A DNA stretch of 64,000 bases from DASUPK01 sp963821705. GTDB lineage: Bacteria; Actinomycetota; Thermoleophilia; Solirubrobacterales; 70-9. The stretch spans positions 62,001 to 126,000 of the forward strand of contig CAWGEV010000004.1 in NCBI GenBank assembly GCA_963821705.1, in the 5' to 3' direction. Below, piece by piece: positions 33,641 through 42,929 of the stretch. The first letter of the stretch is position 1. Each line of letters opens with the position of its first letter. The notes under the pieces were generated by a model that saw nothing but the letters and a program-made list of their open reading frames with translations, ran no database searches and was not told the DNA's origin. A program made the position numbers and the translations under genes.

Positions 33641-34069
33641 CTAGCGCTTCAGCTTGAACTTGTGGCTGATGGTGTCCGTCGCGCCGGTGGTCGGATCCTG
33701 CACGGTGGTCGTGTTGGCCAGCGCGAACTTGCCCACGTTGGCCTTCATCAGCTTGAGCAGCGGCCCATTGGGCTTGATGAACGGCCCGCCGACGACACCG
33801 GCCGAGAGCGAACCCGAGACGGTGGCTGTGGCCTTATAGCCGGGACCCGTGATCTTGGTGACCGACGTGGCGTTGCAGTTCACCGCGCAGACCACGCTGA
33901 TCTCAATCCTCTTGCCGATCTTCAGCTTGCCCGTCGAGACGTAGTTGATGATGGCGCCGGACTTGTGGGCCACGGGCCCGCCCGCGACGGCGCTCGAGGC
34001 CGGCAACAGGAGCGCTCCCGTTGCAGCGACCAACAACATGACTCTCCCCTTGCGAGACATCCTGCTCAT
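33641..34069 (-). CDS. Secreted hypothetical protein
   Basis: 142 aa from ATG 34069 with GGAGGAG 6 nt upstream. Signal peptide GRVMLLVAATGALLLPASSA with cleavage near VAGGPV. The mature part is a small beta-rich domain with one likely disulfide (VVCAVNCNATSV) and a basic end (SHKFKLKR). Similar small secreted proteins with a Cys-x3-Cys strand are common in Solirubrobacterales; function unknown. Confidence 0.7.
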   Translation of the reverse strand: MSRMSRKGRVMLLVAATGALLLPASSAVAGGPVAHKSGAIINYVSTGKLKIGKRIEISVVCAVNCNATSVTKITGPGYKATATVSGSLSAGVVGGPFIKPNGPLLKLMKANVGKFALANTTTVQDPTTGATDTISHKFKLKR

Positions 34070-34137
34070 CGAACTCCTCCCTGAGTCGGCTTTCGGGTTG
34101 CGTGGCCACCCTACCACCGGCAGGTGGCCCCGGCCGG

Positions 34138-35634
34138 CTACGCCGGCGCGAGCTTCGGGAAGAGGGGCGCGAGCTCTCCGAGGGCCTGACCGCCGCCCCT
34201 GGAGCCGAATTCGGCCAGCTCCCGGCCGTCCTCGCCGAGGGCATCGAGGAGCCGGCCGGTCGTCTCGGGCATGTAGGCGTGCAGCATCAGCGTCGTCACG
34301 CGGAGACCCTCGGCCAGGCCGTAGAGGACCGAGTCGAGCCGCCCGGCCGCCGACTCGTCCTTCGCCAGCTCCCACGGCTTGGTCTCCTCGACGTACTGGT
34401 TGAGCCGCCGGACCAGCTTCCAGATCTCCTCCAGGGCCTGGGTCAGCTCCGCGTCGTCGAGGAGGGCACGCACCCTGTCGAGGGCGCCGTCGAACTCCGC
34501 GGCGAGCTCCTGCTCGGCGTCCGCCTCCGGGACGGTCCCTTCCCGGTAGCGGCCGATCATCGAGAGGACGCGGTTGGCCAGGTTCCCGTACTGGTCGGCG
34601 AGCTCGGTCTCGTAGCGCGACTCGAAGCCGGCCGGCGAGATCTGGCCGTCCTGGCCGAAGGAGACCTCGCGGAAGCAGTAGAAGCGCAGCGCGTCGGCGC
34701 CGAACTTGGCGATCACCTGGTCAGGATCGAGCACGTTCCCCAGCGACTTGGACATCTTGTGGCCCTCCATCAGCAGGAACCCGTGGATGAACATCCGCTC
34801 GGGCACCTCGATCTCGGCGGCCATCAGGAACGCCGGCCAGTAGACGGCGTGGAACTTGAGGATGTCCTTGGCCAGGATGTGGAACGGCGGCCAGAACTTC
34901 TCGGTGAGGTCCTCGCCCGCGCCGTAGCCGAGCGCCGTGTAGTAGTTGAGCAGCGCGTCGAACCAGACGTAGATCACCTGGTCGGTGTCCCAGGGGACCG
35001 GCACCCCCCACTTCAGCGTCGGGCGTGAGAGCGAGACGTCCTGGAGGCCCTGCCTGATGAACGCAACGGCCTCGTTCTTGCGGAACTCCGGGATGACGAA
35101 GTCCGGGCGCTCCTCGTAGAGGCGCTCGAGGTCGCCCTGGAACTTCGACAGGGCGAAGAACCAGTTGTCCTGCTTCTCCCGGGTCAGCGGGATCTTGTGG
35201 ATCGGGCAGGTGTTGTCCGGACCGATCTCCGACTCGGTCTTGAAGTCGGCGCACCGGGGGCAGTACCAGCCCTCGTAGACCCCCTCGTAGACGTGGCCGT
35301 TGTCGTAGACGCGCTGGACGATCTCCTGCACCCGCTCCATGTGCCCCTCATCGGTTGTGCGGATGAAGAAGTCGTTCGACGCGTTGATCTTGGCCGCCAT
35401 CTCCTTGAAACGAGGGGCGAGGCGGTCGCCGAGCTCGCGCGGCGTCGTCCCCTCCGCCTCGGCCTGCTGCGTCACCGGCTCGCCGTGCTCGTCGGTGCCG
35501 GTCAGGAAGAAGACATCCTCTCCCCGCTGGCGGTGATGGCGGGCGAGGATGTCGGCCGCGATCGTCGAGTAGGCGTGGCCCAGATGGGGCTCGCCGTTGA
35601 CGTAGTAGATCGGCGTGGTGACGTAGAAGCTCAC
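34138..35634 (-). CDS. metG: Methionyl-tRNA synthetase
   Basis: 498 aa class Ia synthetase. HIGH-type motif HLGHAYSTI near the N terminus, a zinc-binding insertion CPRCADFKTESEIGPDNTCP, KMSKS motif HKMSKSLGN, and an anticodon-binding helical bundle (ANRVLSMIGRYREGT, VRRLNQYVEETKPWELAKDE). No C-terminal tRNA-binding (EMAPII-like) extension, so it is the short form. It is presumably followed by the secreted-protein genes but not functionally linked to them. Confidence 0.97.
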   Translation of the reverse strand: MSFYVTTPIYYVNGEPHLGHAYSTIAADILARHHRQRGEDVFFLTGTDEHGEPVTQQAEAEGTTPRELGDRLAPRFKEMAAKINASNDFFIRTTDEGHMERVQEIVQRVYDNGHVYEGVYEGWYCPRCADFKTESEIGPDNTCPIHKIPLTREKQDNWFFALSKFQGDLERLYEERPDFVIPEFRKNEAVAFIRQGLQDVSLSRPTLKWGVPVPWDTDQVIYVWFDALLNYYTALGYGAGEDLTEKFWPPFHILAKDILKFHAVYWPAFLMAAEIEVPERMFIHGFLLMEGHKMSKSLGNVLDPDQVIAKFGADALRFYCFREVSFGQDGQISPAGFESRYETELADQYGNLANRVLSMIGRYREGTVPEADAEQELAAEFDGALDRVRALLDDAELTQALEEIWKLVRRLNQYVEETKPWELAKDESAAGRLDSVLYGLAEGLRVTTLMLHAYMPETTGRLLDALGEDGRELAEFGSRGGGQALGELAPLFPKLAPA

Positions 35635-35649
35635 GGTGAGTGAGCCTAA

Positions 35650-35919
35650 CTACAGGAGCTTCTCCTGCCCCTTCGCCCCCGCGCGGCTCTTCCGCCGCGG
35701 GATCCCGGCCGCCTCGGTGAGCGCGGCCTCCATGTCGGCGAGGATGGCCCGCTCGGAGCGGGAGGCGACGATCGGCTCCGCCAGGTCGTCGACGTGCACG
35801 TAGGTCCTGCGTCCCTCCCCGCGGTCCTTCGGATCGAGCGGGACCAGCGCGTAAATGCGGTCAGCGCGGGCGAACTTCCCGTAGCCCAGGGACACCATGC
35901 GTGGCTCTCGCTTGGCCAT
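35650..35919 (-). CDS. RemA/DUF370-like small protein
   Basis: 89 aa. MVSLGYGKFARADRIYALVP followed by a basic strand (GRRTYVHVDDL) and SRSERAILADMEAAL resembles the RemA (DUF370) fold, which binds DNA in rows and regulates matrix or osmoprotectant genes in Bacillus. The actinobacterial version is usually longer and less conserved. Here it lies 15 nt upstream of metG. The Lys/Arg-rich C terminus (PRRKSRAGAKGQEK) would suit nucleic-acid binding. Confidence 0.5.
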   Translation of the reverse strand: MAKREPRMVSLGYGKFARADRIYALVPLDPKDRGEGRRTYVHVDDLAEPIVASRSERAILADMEAALTEAAGIPRRKSRAGAKGQEKLL

Positions 35920-35961
35920 CGGTTAGTTCCAGCTTAGACGGGGGAATTACACCGCTCTTCG

Positions 35962-37230
35962 ATGAGGTTCTGGATCGAGCACCGCGCGGCGGCGATCGCG
36001 GGCATGGTCGCGTTCGTCGCAGTCGTCGGCGTCGGCGGCTGGCTGCTGCTCCGCAACCCCGGCAGCTCTCACGGGGCAGCGGGCACGACGACGGCCGCCG
36101 CCCCGGCTCAGGCGACGACCCCGCTGACGGCCTGGCCGACCTACGGGCTCGATCCCGCTCGGACGCGCTACCTGCCGACCAAGGATGTGAAGCCCCCGTA
36201 CAAGGTCGCCTGGACCTACGACGCCGGTCACCTGATGGAGTACTCCCCGATCGTCGTGGACGGCGTCGTCTACGGCATCGACAACAACGGCGAGGCGTTC
36301 GCGGTCAGGGCCGCAACCGGCAAGCAGCTGTGGAGGCGCGGCGTGGCGACGCTCAACGCCTCCGCGCCCACCTACAGCAACGGCCGGCTCTTCCTCTCCA
36401 ACCTGGAGCCGGGCCAGGTCCAGGCGCTGAAGGCCGCGAACGGCAAGGTCGCCTGGCGCCACCCGCTGCCGGGGCGGACGGAGTCGAGCCCGCTGGTGGT
36501 CGGGAACGAGGTGATCGCCGGGTGCGAGTGCGGCTCGGTCTACGCCTTCAACGCCCAGACCGGCAAGCAGCTCTGGAGCACGGCGGTCGGCGGCGCCGTC
36601 AAGGCATCGCCTGCCTACGACCACGGCACGGTGTTCGTCGGCGACTACGGCGGGCACATGACCGCGATGAAGGCGAGCAACGGGTCCGTTAGGTGGACGG
36701 CCAGCGCCGGGGACAGCGTCTACGGGACCGCGGCGGTCGCGTTCGGCCACGTCTACGCGGGCGACCTGAGCGGCGGCTTCCACGCCTGGAACGAGTCGAA
36801 CGGGAGCGAGTCGTGGTCGACCTCCACCAGCGGCTACGTCTACAGCGGCGCGACGGCCGCAAAGACCCCGGGAACGCCGCCGACCGTCTACTTCGGCTCC
36901 TACGACGGCACGGTGTACGCGCTCAACGCCCTGACCGGAAGCCAGCGGTGGTCCGAGTCCGCGCATGGCCCGGTCTCAGGCGCCGGGAGCATGATCGGCG
37001 ACGTCTTCTACGTCGGCGACCTGAAGACGACCCAGACCTTCGGCTTCCGCGCCTCGGACGGCAAGCTCGTCTTCGCCTCCCGGGATGGCGCCTACAACCC
37101 GGTGATCTCCGATGGCCGCCTGCTCTACATGACGGGGGAACAGGTCATCTACGCCCTGAAGCCGAGCCATGGCCGCTCACACAACGGCTTCGTCACCCGC
37201 GGCAAGAAGCAGGCCCGGGTTGCGGCCTGA
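35962..37230 (+). CDS. Membrane-anchored PQQ-like beta-propeller protein
   Basis: 422 aa. One N-terminal transmembrane segment (AAIAGMVAFVAVVGVGGWLL), a low-complexity linker, then about seven PQQ-type repeats with the G-x-VYA-N-x-TG-x-x-W signature (VYAFNAQTGKQLWSTAVGG, VYALNALTGSQRWSESAHG, VYGIDNNGEAFAVRAATGKQ). The propeller should lie outside the cell, like BamB or sugar-polymer-binding propellers. No catalytic PQQ-ligand residues are evident. The basic C-terminal tail ends KKQARVAA. Converges with rsmI. Confidence 0.85.
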   Translation: MRFWIEHRAAAIAGMVAFVAVVGVGGWLLLRNPGSSHGAAGTTTAAAPAQATTPLTAWPTYGLDPARTRYLPTKDVKPPYKVAWTYDAGHLMEYSPIVVDGVVYGIDNNGEAFAVRAATGKQLWRRGVATLNASAPTYSNGRLFLSNLEPGQVQALKAANGKVAWRHPLPGRTESSPLVVGNEVIAGCECGSVYAFNAQTGKQLWSTAVGGAVKASPAYDHGTVFVGDYGGHMTAMKASNGSVRWTASAGDSVYGTAAVAFGHVYAGDLSGGFHAWNESNGSESWSTSTSGYVYSGATAAKTPGTPPTVYFGSYDGTVYALNALTGSQRWSESAHGPVSGAGSMIGDVFYVGDLKTTQTFGFRASDGKLVFASRDGAYNPVISDGRLLYMTGEQVIYALKPSHGRSHNGFVTRGKKQARVAA

Positions 37231-37231
37231 G

Positions 37232-38053
37232 CTACCGGCGCGGCTCGCGCCCGGTGATCCCCTTGTAGAGGTCGTTCGCCGGCACGCCGGTGAGCGCGGA
37301 GACCACGCTGGCCGCCGCCCGCGGCCTGGCGCCGGCGCGGATCAGGCCACGCAGCGCGTCGGTGGCGAAACCGATGTCCGCCGTGCCCCGCTCGGCCGCC
37401 GGGCCGATCACGACCACGATCTCCCCACGCGCCTCGTCGCGAAAGCGCCGGGAGAGCTCGCCGAGCGTGCCCCGCGCGATCTCCTCGTGGAGCTTGGTGA
37501 GCTCGCGGCAGACGGCCGCCGGCCGGTCCGGGGCGAGCTGGGCGAGCGCGCGCAGGGACTCCGGCAGGCGGCGCGGCGACTCGAAGGCGATCAAGGTCTC
37601 GGTGGACTGCAGGACGCGCTCGAGCTCGCCTGTCCGGCGCGGCAGGAAGCCCTGGAAGCGGAAGCGATGGGTCGGCAGACCCGAGGCGACCAGCGCGGTG
37701 ATCACCGAGGACGGCCCGGGGAGCACCTCGATGTCGAGGTCGCGGTCGATGCAGGCCCGGATCAGGCGGTAGCCCGGATCGGAGACCGCCGGGGTCCCGG
37801 CGTCGGAGACCAGCGCGACGGTGTCCCCCCGCTCGATCCGCTGCCCCAGCTCGCGCGCCCGCTCCGCCTCGTTGCCCTCGTGGTAGGAGACCAGCCGCAT
37901 CGCCTGGATCTCGAGCCGCTCGAGCAAGAGGCCGGTCCGTCGCGTGTCCTCGCAGGCGATCACGTCGGCCTCGTACAGCGCCCGCCGCACCCGCAACGTG
38001 ATGTCCTCGAGGTTCCCGATCGGGGTCGGGCACACTGTGAGCTTGCCGGGCAC
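37232..38053 (-). CDS. rsmI: 16S rRNA (cytidine(1402)-2'-O)-methyltransferase
   Basis: 273 aa. GTG 38053 is the start because AAGGAGG sits just upstream in the ROK gene end. Tetrapyrrole-methylase fold: LTVCPTPIGNLEDITLR at the N terminus, ACEDTRRTGLLLERL, LVSDAGTPAVSDPGYRLIR, LPGPSSVITALVASGLPTHR, FESPRRLPESL. The start is 3 nt beyond the ROK stop, so the pair is translationally linked. Confidence 0.95.
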   Translation of the reverse strand: MPGKLTVCPTPIGNLEDITLRVRRALYEADVIACEDTRRTGLLLERLEIQAMRLVSYHEGNEAERARELGQRIERGDTVALVSDAGTPAVSDPGYRLIRACIDRDLDIEVLPGPSSVITALVASGLPTHRFRFQGFLPRRTGELERVLQSTETLIAFESPRRLPESLRALAQLAPDRPAAVCRELTKLHEEIARGTLGELSRRFRDEARGEIVVVIGPAAERGTADIGFATDALRGLIRAGARPRAAASVVSALTGVPANDLYKGITGREPRR

Positions 38054-38055
38054 CC

Positions 38056-39013
38056 TTATTCCTCCTTGTCGAGCTCGATCAGAGCCATCGCCGCCGCCCC
38101 GACCATCCCCGCGTCCGGCCCGAGCTCGGCGACCTTCACCGGGAGTCCGGTTCATCGGCCGGAGCGCCCGTGCCTTGAGCTCCTCCCGCGCCGGCTCGAG
38201 CAGGATGTCGCCGGCGGACGAGACACCGCCCCCGATCACGATCACGTCCGGGTCGAAGATGTTCGCCAGGCTCGCCAGCGCCACCCCGAGGTGCCTTCCC
38301 GCGGTGGCGACGACCTCGCTCGCCAGCGGATCTCCCTTGATCGCCAGCTCCGTCACCGTCCGACCCACGATCGGCCCCTCGGCGAGGGCCCGGCCGAGGG
38401 CCGAGTCGGGCTCACGCTCGGCAGCCACCTTGCCCTCGCGGGCGATCGCAGTGCCGGACGCGAAGGTCTCGACACAGCCGTGGTTCGGACAGTTGCCCTG
38501 GCAGGGAGGCCCGTCCTCCTGAATGACGATGTGGCCCAGCTCGGCGGCCCCGCCGCTCGAGCCGCGGTAGACCTCCCCGCCGAGAATCAGGCCCCCGCCG
38601 ATCCCGGTCCCGATGGTGAGCATGACCACGTCCTCGGCGCCCCGCCCGGCGCCGAAGAGGTACTCGGCGAGGGCCGCCACGTTCGCGTCGTTGTCGATGT
38701 AGACGGGCAGCCCGGTCCGCTTCTGCATCAGGTCGCGCAACGGGACGTCCGAGATCTCGAGGTTGACCGCCTGGACGGCCACGCCGCGCTCATGGTCGAT
38801 CGTGGCCGGAATGCCCAGGCCGACGGAGAGCACGTCCGGCCGCGCCTCCCTCGCTTCCATCAATTCCCTGCCCAAGTCCTCGACGAGCTTGTCCTCCGTC
38901 AGGCCGATCGACGATTCCCTGCTCTCGAAGTGGACCTGCTGTCCGGAGTCCACCACCCCCACGAGCATCTTGGTGCCCCCGAGATCGACACCGATCGTCT
39001 CGCGCGTGCTCAA
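38056..39013 (-). pseudogene. ROK family glucokinase-like protein, one-base frameshift near 3' end
   Basis: TTG start at 39013 (STRETIGVDLGGTKMLVGVV). ATP-binding and substrate motifs are complete: GLGIPATIDHERGVAV, DNDANVAALAEYLFGAG, TIGTGIGGGLILGG, ELGHIVIQEDG, zinc motif CQGNCPNHGCVE, VIGGGVSSAGDILLEP. Near the end the frame breaks at GGG 38141-38143; removing one base gives NRTPVKVAELGPDAG then AAAMALIELDKEE and a proper stop at 38056. Uncorrected, the frame runs on into rsmI as one artificial protein. Likely glucose or N-acyl sugar phosphorylation; the indel is probably an error. Confidence 0.85.
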
Positions 39014-39064
39014 GTCGAACGGCTGAAGTGGTCCGGCGGCGGCATGCGCAAGTATTGATACCCC

Positions 39065-40450
39065 ATGTCTCCGCAGGGAGATGATCGGCCGCCGAAGCGG
39101 TCCGGGGGCTCTCAGGGCAAAGGGAAACCCGAGGAGCCCCAGAAGCCCGGCGGGTCCGGGTCCTCTGGCGATCCCGGAAAGGGGAAGAAGCCCGAGTACA
39201 CGATCTACGGCCGGAGCGGGCGCAGCGGCCAGAAGCGCCCGGCTCCGGAGCGGAAGAAGCCCGCGGCGGAGCGGCGTGAGAAGCCCCCGTATCGGGTCTA
39301 CCGCGCCCGTCCGAGCCTCCGCGACCGCATCCGCAAGCCGAGCCTGGACAGCATCCGCCGCGAGGGGGATCGCGGCGACCGCGGCGGCATCCGGGGCTTC
39401 TTCTCGAGGCTCACCGGCGGCAAACGCCCGTGGCTCCGCTGGATCCTGATCTTCGCGGTCGGCTGGCTCCTGCTCAGCTTCATCACCTTCGCGATCTCCG
39501 CGCAGATCCAGAAGGGCAAGCTCCCCCAGTCCGCCAAGGACGCCCTCAAGGGCGGCCCGGCGGTGCTGGCGGGACAGAACATCCTCATCCTCGGCGGGGA
39601 CCGCCGCGGGAAGACGCAGCACAACGCCAACGGCACCGAGGGCCAGGGGCCGCCGCGCGCCGACACGATCATGGTCCTGCACGCCTCCCTCACCTCGTTC
39701 CGAAAGCTCTCGATCCCGCGCGACAGCTACGCGGCGATCCCGAACTGCGGGGAGCAGAAGATCAACGCGTCGCTCGCCTGCAACACGCGGAGCACCAACG
39801 GCAACCCCGCCGAGACGATCAAGACCGTCGAGAACTTCCTCGGCATCGACATCAACCACATCGTCATCGTCGACTTCGACGGCTTCGCCAACTTCATCAA
39901 CACGCTGGGCGGGGTGACAATCAACGTGCCCGACACGAACGGGAGGAAGAACGGCCCGGTGGTCTGCGGCGACGTCGACGGCGGCAAGAAGCAGGGCGGT
40001 GTCTCCCTCAAGCTGCCCCCGGGAGAGATCACGCTCCAGGGAGACAAGGCGCTCGCCTATGCGCGGATCCGGCACAACAACTGCAATCCCTCGGAGGACG
40101 ACCGCGACCGGGCGGCGCGCCAGCAGGCGGTCCTCAACGGGATCAAGGATCGCCTCACCAGCATCACCCGCTTCCCATACAACTTCATCAAGGGTCCGTT
40201 CATCGGGTGGGACGCGCCCAAGGCGTTCATCAGCGACATGGGCGGGTTCACACTCCCCCAGGTGGCGATCGCCGCCATCCTCGGCGGCAGCGGCTCGACC
40301 AACGTGCTGGGCGGCACCGGGGCCAAGAGCTCGGCCTATCCGGGTCCGGGCGGCAGCCTGGCCTATCCGGACAGCGCCTGCCTCGACGCGGTCAAGGAGC
40401 TGATCGGGGGCGACCCGCCGCACCACCCCGCCTGCACTCCGTCGTTCTAG
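39065..40450 (+). CDS. LytR-CpsA-Psr (LCP) family cell-wall glycopolymer transferase
   Basis: 461 aa. About 120 cytoplasmic residues rich in Lys, Pro and Gly, one transmembrane helix (WILIFAVGWLLLSFITFAIS), then the extracellular LCP domain: ILILGGDRRGKTQHN, ADTIMVLHASLTSFRKLSIP with the conserved Arg/Asp, INHIVIVDFDGFANFINTLG, and ALAYARIRHNN. LCP enzymes move polyprenyl-linked glycopolymers to peptidoglycan. Divergent from the ROK gene by about 50 bp. Confidence 0.93.
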   Translation: MSPQGDDRPPKRSGGSQGKGKPEEPQKPGGSGSSGDPGKGKKPEYTIYGRSGRSGQKRPAPERKKPAAERREKPPYRVYRARPSLRDRIRKPSLDSIRREGDRGDRGGIRGFFSRLTGGKRPWLRWILIFAVGWLLLSFITFAISAQIQKGKLPQSAKDALKGGPAVLAGQNILILGGDRRGKTQHNANGTEGQGPPRADTIMVLHASLTSFRKLSIPRDSYAAIPNCGEQKINASLACNTRSTNGNPAETIKTVENFLGIDINHIVIVDFDGFANFINTLGGVTINVPDTNGRKNGPVVCGDVDGGKKQGGVSLKLPPGEITLQGDKALAYARIRHNNCNPSEDDRDRAARQQAVLNGIKDRLTSITRFPYNFIKGPFIGWDAPKAFISDMGGFTLPQVAIAAILGGSGSTNVLGGTGAKSSAYPGPGGSLAYPDSACLDAVKELIGGDPPHHPACTPSF

Positions 40451-40475
40451 GGCATCAAGCGGGTTGCTCCTCGCG

Positions 40476-40781
40476 TCAGGAGCTGGTCGCGGCCTTGTCG
40501 GAGCCGCTCGATTCCTTCGACTCCTTGGAGCTCGACTCGCCGGACGAGGAGTCGGAGCTGGACTCAGTCGCCGAGGAGGAGTCGCCGTCCTTGCCGGCCG
40601 TCTTCTTGGCTCCGTAGTCGGTCGAGTAGAAACCGGACCCCTTGAAGTGGACCGCCACCGGGTGGAAGACCCGCTCGACCGGCGCGCCACAGACCTCGCA
40701 GGTCTCGACCGGGTCGTCGGACATGCTCTGGATCACCTCGAAGGTGTGGCCGTTCGTGCAGCGGTACTCGTAGATCGGCAT
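40476..40781 (-). CDS. FmdB family zinc ribbon protein
   Basis: 101 aa from ATG 40781. Starts PIYEYRCTNGHTFEVIQSM and continues VETCEVCGAPVERVFHPVAV, the FmdB zinc ribbon (C-x-x-G-H / C-x-x-C variant), then HFKGSGFYSTDYG, which matches the family's conserved tail. The last 40 residues are Ser/Lys/Glu-rich and disordered. Function uncertain, often called a regulatory protein. Divergent from glyS. Confidence 0.9.
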   Translation of the reverse strand: MPIYEYRCTNGHTFEVIQSMSDDPVETCEVCGAPVERVFHPVAVHFKGSGFYSTDYGAKKTAGKDGDSSSATESSSDSSSGESSSKESKESSGSDKAATSS

Positions 40782-40874
40782 CGGAGGCAAGAGGGTAGTG
40801 GGCGGCGGCTCCGGGCATCGCACGCGATCCCCCGGTACCAGGAGGGGCGGCCTGGCAGTCACTACGCTGACGCC

Positions 40875-42245
40875 ATGGCAGAGGTCAAGCTCGACGAGAT
40901 CGTCGCGCTGTGCAAGCGGCGCGGCTTCATCTTCCCCGCCTCCGAGATCTATGGGGGCTTCCGCAACACGTACGACTACGGCCACTACGGCGTACTGCTC
41001 AAGAACAGCGTCAAGGCCGAGTGGTGGCGGGCGATGATCCAGGAGCGCGACGACATCGTCGCCATCGACTCGGCGATCATCCAGAACCCCAAGGTCTGGG
41101 AGGCGTCGGGGCATCTCGCCGGCTTCACCGATCCGCTCGTCCAGTGCCTCGGGGAGTGCAAGCAGCGCTTCCGGGAGGACGATCTGAGGGAGGCGCAGCT
41201 CGGTGCCGAGGACGCCGAGGGCGAGATCCGCTGCCCGGTCTGCGGCGGCGAGCTCAGCGAGCCCCGCCAGTTCAACCTGATGTTCGAGACCTACGTCGGC
41301 CCGGTCCAGGACGAGTCGAACAGGGCCCACCTGCGGCCGGAGACGGCGCAGGGCATCTTCATCAACTTCAAGAACGTCCTGCAGTTCTCGCGCAAGAAGC
41401 CGCCGTTCGGGATCGCCCAGATCGGCAAGTCCTTCCGCAACGAGATCACGCCGGGCAACTTCATCTTCCGGACGTTCGAGTTCGAGCAGATGGAGATGGA
41501 GTTCTTCGTGCCGCCTGCCGACGCGGCGGAGTGGCACGAGCGCTGGATGGAGGAGCGGATGCGGTGGTACACCGACCTCGGCATCCGGCCCTCACATCTT
41601 CAACTGCGGGCTCACGGGCAGGATGAGCTTTCGCATTACTCCAGCGCGACCTCGGACGTCGAGTACCTCTTCCCGATGGGCTGGTCGGAGCTTGAGGGAA
41701 TCGCCAATCGGGGGGACTTTGATTTACGTCAGCACGGGGAATTCTCCGGCGAGAAGCTCGAGTACGTCGACTCCGGATCGGGGGAGCGGTACGTGCCCCA
41801 CGTGATCGAGCCCGCCGCCGGCGTCGACCGCGCGATGCTCGCCTTCATGATCGACGCCTACGACGTCGAGGAGGTCGAGGGCCGCCAGCGGACCGTCCTG
41901 CGGCTCCATCCGAAGCTGGCACCGGTCAAGGCGGCGGTGCTCCCGCTGGTCAACAAGGACGGGCAGCCGGAGAAGGCCCGCGAGATCTTCGAGGAGCTCC
42001 GGCAACTGATGGCGGCCGAGTACGACACCGGCGGCTCGATCGGCAAGCGCTACCGCCGCCAGGACGAGATCGGCACCCCCTGGGGCATCACGGTCGACCA
42101 CGAGACGATGGAGGACGACACCGTCACCCTCCGCGACCGCGACTCGCTCGACCAGTCCCGGATCGCGATCTCGGAGCTCGCCGAGGAGCTGACTCGCCGC
42201 CTCGGCGAGCCGTGGGCCTCGCCGAAGCTCGGCGCGGCCGCCTGA
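40875..42245 (+). CDS. glyS: Glycyl-tRNA synthetase (single-chain, alpha2 type)
   Basis: 456 aa from ATG 40875; the longer in-frame opening would cover the divergent fmdB gene. Class II motifs: KRRGFIFPASEIYGGFRNTY, the zinc/insert segment CPVCGGELSEPRQFN, LMFETYVGP, LRPETAQGIFINFKNV, motif 2 GKSFRNEITPGNFIFRTFEF, and a C-terminal anticodon-binding domain (APVKAAVLPLVNKDG). Start region AEVKLDEIVALC is typical of actinobacterial GlyRS. Confidence 0.97.
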   Translation: MAEVKLDEIVALCKRRGFIFPASEIYGGFRNTYDYGHYGVLLKNSVKAEWWRAMIQERDDIVAIDSAIIQNPKVWEASGHLAGFTDPLVQCLGECKQRFREDDLREAQLGAEDAEGEIRCPVCGGELSEPRQFNLMFETYVGPVQDESNRAHLRPETAQGIFINFKNVLQFSRKKPPFGIAQIGKSFRNEITPGNFIFRTFEFEQMEMEFFVPPADAAEWHERWMEERMRWYTDLGIRPSHLQLRAHGQDELSHYSSATSDVEYLFPMGWSELEGIANRGDFDLRQHGEFSGEKLEYVDSGSGERYVPHVIEPAAGVDRAMLAFMIDAYDVEEVEGRQRTVLRLHPKLAPVKAAVLPLVNKDGQPEKAREIFEELRQLMAAEYDTGGSIGKRYRRQDEIGTPWGITVDHETMEDDTVTLRDRDSLDQSRIAISELAEELTRRLGEPWASPKLGAAA

Positions 42246-42248
42246 GCG

Positions 42249-42917
42249 ATGAAACGCATCGTCCGCTGGAAGCACCTGCCGGCCCTGGGCTTCGTGGTGC
42301 TCGTCCTCGTCGTCGCGCTTGCGGGTGTGGCCCTGGGCGGCTCGGGAGGAGGCAAGACGAAGACGATCCAGAGAATCGCCGCGCAGCAGGTCAAGCGCCT
42401 CGCGCCGGCGCTCTCGGTGGCCCATGCCGCCTCGGCCGACAACGCGACGAGTGCCGGCAACGCCGCGAATGCCGCCGATGCCCAGAAGATCGGTGGAGCG
42501 GAGGTCTGCTCGCGGAACCTGAACGTGCCCGCAGACGGGGAGATTCACCCGCTCTGTGTCGCCGGACCGCTCACCGTCTCAGCGGCCTGCATCAACGCGA
42601 GCTCGACGACGGAGGTTCTCATCGATGTGACCAGCGCGCAGGCGAACTCATGGGTGTTCGGAACCTCGACCGACGGGAGCACGGTGTCGGGCGTCGGAGT
42701 GCCGTTCCTGACCTCCTCCGGCCAAACGGTGGTGGACGCAACCGACAACAGCACGGCTCCGACAACCGCCAAGGGAGGCGGTGCCTCGCTGTCGGTGGGC
42801 GCGCCCGACGGCTCGAGGATCGACGGCACGTTCAGTGCCCGGGCGGATCACACCGCGGCCAACCAGGGCACCTGCTTCGCGACGGCGGGAGCTGCGACCG
42901 GCTCAGGTCAGTCGTAG
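42249..42917 (+). CDS. Secreted hypothetical protein
   Basis: 222 aa beginning KRIVRWKHLPALGFVVLVLV, a signal peptide or anchor followed by a Gly/Lys linker. It includes a SADNATSAGNAANAADAQKI segment of the kind found in secreted and collagen-like or tail-fibre-like Solirubrobacterales proteins, then a beta-rich domain with two Cys pairs. The TAG stop at 42915 is followed in the same frame by a second stop and then an 83-codon coding-like stretch, so the gene may be a truncated form of a longer protein. Function unknown. Confidence 0.7.
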   Translation: MKRIVRWKHLPALGFVVLVLVVALAGVALGGSGGGKTKTIQRIAAQQVKRLAPALSVAHAASADNATSAGNAANAADAQKIGGAEVCSRNLNVPADGEIHPLCVAGPLTVSAACINASSTTEVLIDVTSAQANSWVFGTSTDGSTVSGVGVPFLTSSGQTVVDATDNSTAPTTAKGGGASLSVGAPDGSRIDGTFSARADHTAANQGTCFATAGAATGSGQS

Positions 42918-42929
42918 CTCGGCTTGTAG

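Noticed and set aside
37232..40690. A single 1152-codon minus frame joining ROK kinase and RsmI plus an antisense N-terminal part.
   Set aside because: It results from a one-base insertion at 38141-38143 and from reading upstream over the LCP gene; both proteins have normal separate starts and stops.
40464..40874. Longer in-frame N-terminus for glyS.
   Set aside because: It overlaps the divergent fmdB gene and is not conserved; ATG 40875 begins the typical GlyRS sequence.
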